Below, piece after piece: positions 42,861-52,393 of a stretch of 64,000 bases of DNA. Position 1 is the first letter of the stretch. Each line of letters begins with the position of its first letter. The notes under the pieces were generated by a model. It did not search any database and had not been told where the DNA came from. It saw only the letters and a program-made list of their open reading frames with translations. The position numbers were made by a program, and so were the translations under genes. This DNA is from Agrypnia vestita (taxonomy: Eukaryota; Arthropoda; Insecta; Trichoptera; Phryganeidae). The stretch covers positions 1 through 64,000 of the forward strand of contig JADDOH010014958.1 of NCBI GenBank assembly GCA_016648135.1, in the 5' to 3' direction.

Positions 42861-45039
42861 CTTCAACAACAGCAAACAACCTTTTGGTTACATTTTTCTT
42901 ATTAAAAATAAGAAAACACTTTGTTTAAAATCACTATTTACTGAATTATCAACATTTCTTAGTGCCAATGGTCCCTTTGTCAGAATATATCTTACATATC
43001 CTAAGAAAAAAAAAAATTTTTTTTAATTTTAATTGGATGTCTGGCCCTGAAACACATTGATCAATAAGTAAACAGTGATTTAAAAATTTATTTATTAGTA
43101 TTTAATAATCATTAAAGGATGCAGAGATATGAATTCAATTCAAATTTTGTAATTTTTAATAGTTTTTTTAGATCGTATAACGTTCGCATAGGAATGGGTA
43201 GTATTACCTCATCGAGCTCGTTTATTTTGCTACTAATTGTTTTGTCGTACAGAAAAAAATACCAAAATTTTTCCCGTCGCTTTGAACGATAAACCAATTT
43301 AGCTGAATCGTCCCTTGCGAGCCAGCCGCCGAGTTCAAATGTAAAAATCATCATTTATTTGATCAGGTCCTGTGGGAAAATTCACCGAGGACTTAACATG
43401 TATCGTGGAGTACAACTTTTTGCGTTTTATTCAATTAGCACCAATTTTCGGGAATTCTGGTAAAATTTCCCTTTATAAATAATGTTACACAATAAGTATT
43501 ATCAGGGTCTAAATTCGTTGCCCGTCCAAAATGATGAAAATGGTTTTTTCAAAAATCCCCAACCAAACAAATTAAAATATAAAATTATAACTAAACTCAC
43601 ATAGAGAAATAATAGTTTATTTTTCACACAATTTAATGATCATCATGAATAATCTCTTCAATTTAAACTCCAAATCCATCAATAATTTATGATAGCTTAT
43701 ACTGAAGGTGTATAGGGCTTTCATATCGCAGTAACAATCTATGCCTAATTCAAAACAATAAGCTCATAGTTCACTCATTCCTCCATGTCGAGGTTTAAAC
43801 AGATAAACATCGAATGTAAGCCCGTGATATGGCTTCATATTTGGTTGAACGAGGCATCGTACAAGTCAATTTTGACTTCGCAACCTCCTATAATAGATGC
43901 AGATTAAAAATATTGTTTCAAAGGAAAATATAGATTGCATCTGACGGGAAAAAATAGACTGTGTATGCACAAAATATAAATTGCCTCATAAGCATATTCC
44001 GCAAAGACAAAATATGTTATGTATTTAATTTCAAACTGATACCATATTCTTACAATTTTTTTTTTGGATAGACATTTCTCGTAAAAATAGTTCGGGATAA
44101 AAAATGTGATATTTTATTTTGCAATAACGTATTCCATCCCGTCATTTTGTTGTATAATACAAACATTTTTATCACTACAAATTCTACAACAAGTCATTGT
44201 TGGCGCATTATTTTAATTATTCGACCGACTTTGCCAAATTGAAAAACAATGAATTGTCTCTTTGTCAAATACAACGAAACAAAAATTACGTTCATAGAGT
44301 TGATAAAAAACAACGGATGTAAGTGGCTTTCATAATCTCGTAATGCTCAATGATTTGTTTATCTGAATTCTACAATATCAGATACAGGAAGATGCAATTC
44401 ACAGTGCATAATATGCACTGTGAATTAGGTACTGTATGTCGTAAGAAGACCTTGATTCCAAACCGTATTTTATCTATGGGTGCAATCTTTCCATACATAA
44501 CTGCTGTGGTGGCCTTGTTCTGAATGACTATGTAAGCACGCGCCCGCAGAACAAATCATCTCACTCCAGCGGGGCTTCTCGGATACAGCGGAAGCCCTCG
44601 CCGTCATACCTTCGAACGTCAGGCTTTTATTTGTAACCTTTGTACACTACTGTATTTTTTATAACTTGTGTTTTGTAATCAAATAAATTCTGTCAAACCA
44701 TCGCGACTTTTACATCATCCACCGCAACAGAGATCTCCGACTCTACAAACGGAGTGGTGACTTTTGAGTTTAACTCTATCCAAAACCGGAGGACTCATCC
44801 ACCTCCAAAGTTCTAAAGAAAATAGATTACCGAGAAAATATATTATAGAAGAGATAGAGAAGATCATTTGCATGGTGGAGCGACCAAATATGGAACATGA
44901 TGAACACTGCTGGAGCCTTGAGAATGGGTAGAACGTAAACATATATAAAACTTGAGACAGTCTAATACATTTGGCTGACTTTATCTACTTTGGTCGTACA
45001 GTGAACATCTTTACCACTGTTTCCATACCGCATAAGACC
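42861..45039. other. Intron DNA, mostly unrecognised
   Basis: AT-rich to about 44480. 44500-44715 has LTR-like composition (GCACGCGCCCGCAG, later CAAATAAATTCTGTCAAACC) and may be an LTR end. A perfect 14-bp hairpin is at 44396-44426. Confidence 0.4.
44396..44426. repeat. Perfect 14-bp hairpin, 3-nt loop
   Basis: AATTCACAGTGCAT, AAT, ATGCACTGTGAATT. Confidence 0.9.
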
Positions 45040-45500
45040 AAACATAATTCTCTCTTTGACTTTTAGCATTAGACGCCGGGGTCACCAGTTTAGTAGATTG
45101 TTGTTGTGTTGTATTATACCTCAGATCGATATCACCAGTGTGGCGAATATGATTTGATGTAATGTGCGTGTATTCGCGAAGGAATCGGTGTGACTGTGCA
45201 CCTCTGCCACAATGCACAATCAGTCTGATGCATATCGAGTGAACGCTGAAGACGTGTGCGTGAAGGTGTATGATAAGGGTGAGCGGCATGTAATACAGGA
45301 TGAATAGAAAGAAGTACTCACAATTAACTCGTTGGTTTATTGAAGTCACAAAACTTTATACGTTGGAGAATGCGTTATACAACAATATATGGAGCGCGAT
45401 TTTGAGCGTGGTGAGAATGCTTGGTACTTTTTCGGCACCTCGGGCTTCTTGTTGGGCGGTTTCCCTCGAGCGTGATTGGTCCATTTGACACGCTCGAGGG
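45040..45500 (-). mobile_element. LTR and primer-binding region of an LTR retrotransposon
   Basis: On the minus strand: GGACCAATCACGCTCGAGGG, a TATA-like CAACGTATAAAGTT, TTCAATAAACCAACGAG (poly(A) signal), and later CTACTAAACTGGTGACCCCG leading into GGCGTCTAATGC. TGGTGACCCCGGCG resembles the segment that follows the LTR in insect elements. The LTR is preserved but no gag/pol follows to the left. Confidence 0.55.
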
Positions 45501-45760
45501 GCTAGAGTCCAGGCAGGTCTGGCTCTACCATAGGCTTAATCAAGTGTCTCAAATATCTGAAAATTTTGTATCCTAAGACCGTGTGGAAGTTATGGAATCT
45601 AATCTAGCAATACCATTAGAAAAAAATTGTCGTGATCTCAACAACTAAAATTTAATGGAAATTTCTTAGACACGTTTATTATATCCAACTCGCATAAAGA
45701 TAATTGAATCTTAGTCTCTTCACACATTATTTGAAATTTCTTTCAAGTAAAGATGGTATT

Positions 45761-45955
45761 ATAAGATATTTAAGAATAAATTAAATACTATGTTTTAAAC
45801 CACTTTATCGCTATATATTTGTCAACTAGTTTCGGTTGGATTATATATTATAATTGTCCTGAAGAAGGTTGAGTCCATCCGAAACTAGTTGACAAATATA
45901 TAAATATAAAGTGGCTTAAAACATAGTATTTAATTTATTCTTAAATATCTTACAA
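45761..45955. mobile_element. Head-to-head inverted pseudo-LTR pair (family P4)
   Basis: Left arm 45761-45835 and right arm 45878-45955 are reverse complements: ATATTTGTCAACTAGTTTCG with CGAAACTAGTTGACAAATAT, and AATACTATGTTTTAAACCAC with GTGGCTTAAAACATAGTATT. The right arm has a full hammerhead. The left arm keeps only the GAAAC-ACTAGT end. Confidence 0.8.
45854..45895 (+). ncRNA. Hammerhead ribozyme motif, family P4
   Basis: TTGTC, CTGAAGA, A, GGTTGAGTCCATCC, GAA, ACTAGT, T, GACAA. Helix I has 5 perfect pairs (TTGTC/GACAA). Helix II is the weakest of the families, with a T-T mismatch after two G-C pairs. Helix III is palindromic. The core is complete, in sense orientation. Confidence 0.7.
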
Positions 45956-46874
45956 TGTCAAGCCACAAAGTGTTTTCTTGCTTTGAAAAAAAATAAATTA
46001 AAGATGGTATTTTTTTGAAATATTTTTTCTCAGTGGTGGCCTATAAACAAAGATATCAAATACCGCAATGTTGCGACGACTCGATTCCTTGATTAAAAAC
46101 TGAGAGCTCTCTTTCTTTCTGGACAACGTCTGAGAATGAAAATGTTTAAACTCAAAACGATTTTCTCCACGTTAAGCCACTTGTCGTTAAGATATTTAAG
46201 ATCTCAGGAAAGGCAATTTCATAAACAGCTGTCTTTATAATTGGGATCACCTTTTCACTTAACCCAGCGCGGGTAGCAACGCTGACTTCAAATACGGAAG
46301 CGGTCGAGAATGCTTATCGCGAGGATCTTCTTAGTCTATCGGAGTGGAATATGATTTATTTCCAACAACGGATCTGGTTTTGCTCTGGTAGAAAACCATC
46401 TACTTGATAATGGGTATAATTAATTTAATATTACGTTTTTTTTCCACATTCCATGATTTAAAGTTGTTTGATCTTACGGAGATAGTGTTAAAACTGAATG
46501 AAAATTCTTCTCCAATGATTTTCAAGTACAATTATTTTATAGATATTGATGTATTCGATTTGGCTTGCTAAAATTTTATTCAACAGATTTAGAATTATTT
46601 ATTAATTAAATTTATTATTTATTTAATTTATTAATTAATTTCCTACAGGGCTATTACAGATAGGTAGAGTGTACATTAACAGAATATATAGATTAAAGAA
46701 AAAAAAAATGTTAACATAATAATGACAAATATATAAAGATAAATATAATATAAAGTAAAGTAATATAAAGAAATATAAAGAATTATTGGATACTGGAGTA
46801 ATATAAAGAATTATTGATATTAAGATACTGGAGTTATATAAAGAATTTAACGGATACAGTTTGCAATATATAAG

Positions 46875-47372
46875 CACAGTATACCCAGAACAGTAGTTTA
46901 TCTCCGGCCTGTCGGCGAGTTATTAGCCTACTCTTGCATTGACGCTAGGGTTGTCACTTTATTTTTACTCCCTTTCTTTTAACTCGTAGCGTCTAAGATT
47001 CCGACGCATAAGGTAGACACGAAACCCGAAAATTTCTGTAATTCCTAGTTTCTGCACTTAAATTGCAAGAACGCTGATTAACATCAACGTAGACTTTTAA
47101 AAACTCACAGTCTCTGTGATGATCAACAAACCTTTTTATAAAGCATCACAAACATAAAAAAAGGCATTTTTTTCATTTTTTTTTCTAAAACGACGGCTGC
47201 GAGCGTGAATGGCACCGAAGGCACGGCCCTTACAGCCGCCTTGTGCCCCCATATTCTATGTCAACGTGTGCGTCACAATGCGTGCGTACACGGCGCCGAG
47301 CACGCACGCACACATTCTAATGGATAGCGGCCAGTTTGTATAAAGACGTATTACTGTTCTTAGTATACTGTG
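46875..47372. mobile_element. MITE with 7-bp target duplication (family M7, copy 2)
   Basis: CACAGTATACCCAGAACAG at the left and CTGTTCTTAGTATACTGTG at the right. Perfect 7-bp duplication ATATAAG at 46868-46874 and 47373-47379. The 498-bp interior closely matches 29928-30442, with small deletions. Confidence 0.88.
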
Positions 47373-47379
47373 ATATAAG

Positions 47380-48029
47380 CTTCTCTAAATATGAACAAAA
47401 TTCATTGGTAGATAAGTGACGCGTCGATCGGAACGCCCGGCAAACGCCTGACCGGCTCTTTTAAGTGCCGCATTTGATTATCTAGCTTACCGCTGTACCT
47501 AGAGAGGAAAACCTGGAAGAATTATACTTATCCACTATTACATGACAAGGTATTTAAAATAACCCTTTTCCCAGTAATATTAATATTCAGCATCCAATAG
47601 TCGTCCGCTTGAAGAACATAATCCGATAAAGTGGTATGGGTTCCTACACGGAAAGGTTTGCTGAAAAGTGTCGGAAGTTTGTGGGTGGGGATTGGGGTTG
47701 AAATAAATAATTGATTTACACGTTGTTAGTTAGTTTGCTCGGCACTCATAAGAACGGTCAACACAATTCCAATTATCTATTCAAGATCACTTAAATTCAA
47801 AACCCTTGTTGAAATGGTTAAATTGGTACCGTTGAGAAAACGGAAGGTAACATCCATTAAACGCTTTTAATGATGGAATCGATAATATTACCAAGAGTAG
47901 TATCATCAAGTTGAAATGGAAAAAATAACAAAACCAAGAATTTTCCAGCATTCTGTACGTTTTGTAGAATTATTGTAAATATCCTATCTTTCATATTATA
48001 TTTTTTGTATTTTATTATAATATTATAAA
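47380..48029. other. Intron DNA, no element recognised
   Basis: Mixed composition; no supported frame. Confidence 0.4.
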
Positions 48030-48310
48030 TATATAAAGCATTAACTTTGTGGTTAGACATTATTATAACAGAATGTTAGTTAACTTATTAAAAACCACTA
48101 CCAGATTTAAGGTCTACCGGTTTTGAGATGTACCCGTCTTTTCGTCAGGACCAACACTACACTACTATATTCACAACACTATACACAACAAGCATAGTAT
48201 TGTTAAACTTTTGCCAATATGTATCACATGCGTGTTAGTCTTGTTAGAGACAAGCATGCACTAACTAGCCCACAGAACAATCAGGAATCTAACGGAACGA
48301 ATCTTACTCT
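48030..48310 (-). mobile_element. Penelope-type pseudo-LTR, family P2, single copy
   Basis: AAGCATTAACTTTGTGGTTA, then AAAAACCACTACCAGATTTA, GGTCTACCGG and the region upstream of the ribozyme match the left arm at 20.7-20.9 kb. The element reads on the minus strand. There is no inverted partner. Confidence 0.75.
48111..48152 (-). ncRNA. Hammerhead motif with a core change (family P2)
   Basis: Minus strand: GGTC, CTGACGA, A, helix II partly eroded, AAA in place of GAA, ACCGGT, A, GACC. The loss of G12, a catalytic base, predicts inactivity. Confidence 0.65.
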
Positions 48311-49069
48311 CTCTCCCGTGTTCCCCAAATATTTTGACTCTAGGTTTTTTAGGATGTAATAGACTAATGCAATAGTTTGTAATGCGCATCATACACAGTT
48401 CTAACTTTTTGTCTTGTATACCTTCCACCATGCAAAATCTTTGTCAACTTAACAGAAAATCACCATTCTAGTCAACTGGCATATTCAATAACTTTAGTTA
48501 TTATTTAAGGAAACAAAAATTCTGTCAATCTTTCCACGAGAAATTTTATTTAAATGTCATGGTTTAAAAGCGGTAACCAACGTTAGCCATTTGGTACATA
48601 ATTAACCGAAATCAGGAATATCACCCAACCGTATCTCATTTGGGAAACAAAAACCATAATCCAATCAAGTTCAGCGTTGTGAATTGATTGGAAATGTCGG
48701 AACATTAAATGAATACCTGCAATATCACGTATAACTTCAAAAAACGTATAGAATTTTAAACCAACGCTGATTTTTCTACATATTATTCGAAAAAACTCCC
48801 TTTAGTTTTTACATGGCACAAAAAATAAACTTTGGTCAAAATGTTGGTTGTTGTAGCTTTTTGTTGTCAGTTTAAATCAAATACAGCTCTATTCATCTAT
48901 AGATATATTGTGCGAGTTTTTTGTCTTATAATTTAATTTTTGGTTTTACAAATAAATATTCCTGAATCCGTTCCTACTATTATTTAAAACGGGGTTACTA
49001 AAAAATACTAGGATTTGAAGAAAATGAAAAAAAATCAAAGAATTTTTTTTAAATTTTTTTTTTATTTAA
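48311..49069. other. Intron DNA, no element recognised
   Basis: AT-rich; nothing supported. Confidence 0.4.
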
Positions 49070-50580
49070 TTTAATTCGGTCATCCAACAAGGAGACACAA
49101 TTGCTTGACAAGATGAAATACAAAAAAAAATTGTTAAATGTCTACCGCAATTAAAGGATAACACAAATAGGACATAATCATAGATAAGTCAATTGGACAA
49201 TGACAGATAAAACATCATTTAACCGATTGTTCCAAATTTAGCTTTAACATAGACATAAACGGACTCGTGATGTATATAATACACATGATATACATGAACA
49301 GGGAGGGGGACGAGTTTCTTGTATCTGCTTCACCATATGACGATACTCTTCATATTTAGTGTTACAAATATCTATTGCATTTAAGAGGTAATTATAATCT
49401 GAGCATGTGCGTGGAATGGGAGAGGATTTCCTATTGTTGGTTTGATAAATTGAAAGGGAAAAAAGGTATTTCTGTCTGATAGGTCGGAATGGGACGTGGA
49501 AAACTAGCAAGCTGGTGATTTCTGGAGAATCAATAAGTTTAAGAATTATTTTGAAAATAATGGATTGATGTGACAATATTCGCCTGTTTTCTAGAGTTCC
49601 CAATTTATGAAATTTTATTGAGTCCAAATAATTGAAATTCAAATTGAATTTGTATTTAATACACTTAAGGAATATTTTTTGAACGTTTTCGATTCTGTTA
49701 ATATTAAATTTATATGTGGGTGACGATATTGTTGAGCAAAATTCGAGGTGAGATCGAATATAGGTTAAGTATAGTCTCCTAAATGTACTAATTTGCCTGA
49801 ATAGTTTGCCAAGACGCATTATGAAGCCGGACATTTTGAATTCTTTACCGACAATTGCATCAATGTGACGGTTGAAATTCTTTTTGAAGTCTAGCAACAA
49901 TCCTAAGTCCCGTATCTCGTCCACATCTCTGACCATATCATTATCAATAGTACATTTATATACAACACGATTTATTTTGCGGGTGAAGGAAATTTTATAA
50001 CATTTATTGACATTTATTATCAGATTTTTCATTTCACAGTAACCTGACAGTCTCTCGAGATCCCTTGCATTTTTTGGCAGTCGGTTTCGGATTTTACTAA
50101 CATAAAAATTTTCATATCATCAGCGTATGATAAAAAATTACAATTTATAAAACATTTATGAATATCAAAAATATAAATATTAAACAGCAAGGGTCCGAGA
50201 TGTGAGCCTTGTGGTACACCCGAGGGGGCAATCTTATATTCTGATTTAAAACCCTCGATGCAGACAGATTGTAATCTCTTATCTAGGTAAGAACTAAGCC
50301 ATCTGAAAAGATCTCCGTGAATCCCCATAAGTTTTAATTTATGCAAAAGGATGCCATGATCAACTTTGTCGAAGGCCTTCGAGTAATCAGTATATATATT
50401 GCATCGACTTGAATTCTTTTGTCCATATAGGTTGTGATATAATCAGTGAAGTTTATCATGTTTGTTAACACAGAATGCTTCTTAAGAAATCCATGTTGAT
50501 GATTGTGAATGTTCTTTAGTACGGTTGTGTATATGTTATTATAAACAACTAGTTCAAAGAGTTTAGAAAACACAGATTAT
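49070..50580 (-). pseudogene. Jockey-like LINE with reverse-transcriptase core (family L3)
   Basis: Three minus-strand frames in order. 50573-50334: LFELVVYNNIYTTVLKNIHN, HQHGFLKKHSVLTNMINFTD. 50346-50029: LMGIHGDLFRWLSSYLDKRL, IAPSGVPQGSHLGPLLFNIY, then LSYADDMKIF, the YxDD catalytic site with both Asp present. 50032-49244: the thumb and a long C-terminal region with RDLGLLLDFKKNFNRHIDAI, IRSHLEFCSTISSPTY and ENVQKIFLKCIKYK. S-G-V-P-Q-G-S-x-L-G-P-L-L-F-x-I-Y and YADD are classic LINE RT motifs. The last frame is 262 codons long. The endonuclease and ORF1 are missing and two frame breaks separate the parts. The 3' end matches 7685-8072 and closes with TTAATTTAATT next to a T-rich run, i.e. 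an A-rich tail on the minus strand. Confidence 0.85.
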
Positions 50581-50594
50581 ATTGAAATTGGTCT

Positions 50595-50695
50595 ATAGTA
50601 GTGACCAATACTACCAATACTACTACTATAGTAGTATTGGTATAGTAGACCAATACTACTACTAAAGTAGTAGTAGTATTGGTCTATAGAATATG
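50595..50695. repeat. Palindromic TAGTAT-type minisatellite
   Basis: CCAATACTACTACT, AA, AGTAGTAGTAGTATTGG forms a long hairpin, preceded by a second imperfect one. It lies just beyond the truncated 5' end of the L3 LINE. Confidence 0.7.
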
Positions 50696-51014
50696 ATATG
50701 GAAGGTTTAAGGCGTTGGAATATCAGAAGGACCGGAGTCAAAAAGAATAGGAATGTGAGGAATTCTCGGCGTATGTAAGGCGTCAACTTACAACAAGGCC
50801 TCCGGACTCTTTAACAAAGCATAGGTGATTCTTCGGAAAATTGGAACAAAGGGTTTGGCCTTCTTGGAATTCTCACCTTCCCGGCAAGCATCAAAGAGAC
50901 TAAACCAACCCTTGTGAATACCCCAACAGCCTTCTCCATTTAACGTGAACCTTGGTATTAAGCGTGTTCAAGAAAATAGTTAATTGGCCTTGATGATCTA
51001 CTGCTTCATCTGTT

Positions 51015-51170
51015 TTTTACTCCTCTTACTCGTGGCGTCTGCTTGCTTGCCGTCAAAAAAACTTTGGATCGATTTTTGATCCTTTTACCGTGATTCAATC
51101 GAGCTGAAACTTGGCAAATAGACTCATGGCGACGATCAAGAAGATCTATAAAATTTTCGTTAAAAAAAAT
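51015..51170 (+). repeat. Repeat family A, copy 3
   Basis: CTTACTCGTGGCGTCTGCTT, AAAAAACTTTGGATCGATTT, TCAATCGAGCTGAAACTTGG and AGACTCATGGCGACGATC. Confidence 0.65.
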
Positions 51171-51476
51171 ATATATATTTTATTGTTTTTTTCAAATTGG
51201 AATCATTAGAAAAGTTTGATTACTAGCATAGCGGCCCGATAACGTCGCGGAATATTTTCTAAATTTGATTTACTCCGTCGGTATTCATAATGGGTACTTC
51301 ACTACGAATGTAGAAAATCTAAATTGACTGAAAAATATTTTTAGAATTTAACCTTCAAAGCATGAAGTGTCTTATCAAAACATCTGATATTTTAGAAATA
51401 TATTAAATTAGTGTAAGTTTAGTGTTATGATATATGTTTTAATTCGTCTTTAATTGTTGTTATATTTTCAAAAAAA

Positions 51477-51945
51477 GGGAGTATAATAAAAACTTGGTTT
51501 TTATGGGATACTTTTTTACACCCTTTCTTTTAACTCGTAGCATCTGCTTGTCTGACGAAAAAACTTCGGATCGATTTTTAACCCTTTTCCCGTAATCCTA
51601 TCGAGCTGAAACTTTGAAGGCAGACTCGTGGCGACGATAAAAATGATCAAACAAATTTTCATTTGAAATTTTATAAACTTTTCAATTTTCGGAATTTTAA
51701 CAGTTTTTTCATATTGGAATCCATACAAATGAAAAAGGAGCCTCGGAGTTTCGCCGACGCCGTGGCCCCCTATACCAATTATTACGTTTTCAATATTCTA
51801 TAAGTTTTAAGGATAATAATAAACATGGAACAGATTTTTCATATGAAATTAAAGCAAAAGGAATATGTTGATAGAATATCACATTGAAAAGATTAAAAAT
51901 GAGAAAGGGAGTTTAATAAAAACTTGGTTTATTGGTTAGTTTTTT
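51477..51945 (-). mobile_element. Family A repeat bracketed by P5 pseudo-LTR ends
   Basis: GGGAGTATAATAAAAACTTG (51478) and GGGAGTTTAATAAAAACTTG (51907) are direct copies, reverse complements of the block downstream of the P5 ribozyme at 23.69 kb. Between them is a family A copy (51505-51720). The element looks like pseudo-LTR, interior, pseudo-LTR with the ribozyme portions lost. Confidence 0.5.
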
Positions 51946-52107
51946 AGATTATTTACCACTCGTTTGCCCCGAATTTTAACAAACAGTGCGTCCTGGTTGC
52001 CCCGGAAAAAATGATGTGTGAACTTATTACCAAGAATTAACTGTAATTAAATTATTTTAAAGTAATAAAAACACTTTTCTTTATATTAAACCACGACTTA
52101 TTATTGT

Positions 52108-52146
52108 GCCAATCGGTTTTGCTTAAACTTAAGCTTCATCAGGGAA
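52108..52146 (-). ncRNA. Hammerhead motif with core change, P6 left arm
   Basis: Minus strand: CC, CTGATGA, A, GCTTAA-GT-TTAAGC, AAA in place of GAA, ACCGAT, T, GG. G12 is changed and the helix III palindrome is broken. Confidence 0.65.
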
Positions 52147-52173
52147 ACTTAATAACTAACTTAAGTTATTAAG

Positions 52174-52213
52174 TTAACCTGATGAAGCTTAAGTTTAAGC
52201 GAAACCGGTTGGC
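52174..52213 (+). ncRNA. Hammerhead motif, P6 right arm
   Basis: CTGATGA, A, GCTTAA-GT-TTAAGC, GAA, ACCGGT, T, GG. Core and helices II and III are complete, but helix I has only one clear pair (C-G). Sense orientation. Confidence 0.65.
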
Positions 52214-52393
52214 GCAATAACAAATCGTGGTTTAATACAAAGAAAAGTGTTTTTATTATTTTAATATTTCAAACCACAAAGTTATTGCTTTCTACCAAGG
52301 TATAAATTATTTTATGTATAAATGTGCAAAGATAATAATTGTTTGTCACAGATAAATAAACAGAAAACATGAAAAAAATATTTTTTATTTTAA

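Larger units (their letters stand above)
52060..52265. mobile_element. Head-to-head inverted pseudo-LTR pair (family P6)
   Basis: ACACTTTTCTTTATATTAAA, CCACGA on the left pairs with TCGTGG, TTTAATACAAAGAAAAGTGT on the right. GCTTAAACTTAAGCTTCATC pairs with GATGAAGCTTAAGTTTAAGC. The centre is AATAACTAACTTAAGTTATT. Each arm has a hammerhead motif. Confidence 0.8.

Noticed and set aside
44396..44426. Perfect hairpin as a microRNA precursor
   Set aside because: A 14-bp stem with a 3-nt loop is too short for a pre-miRNA; more likely a small palindrome.
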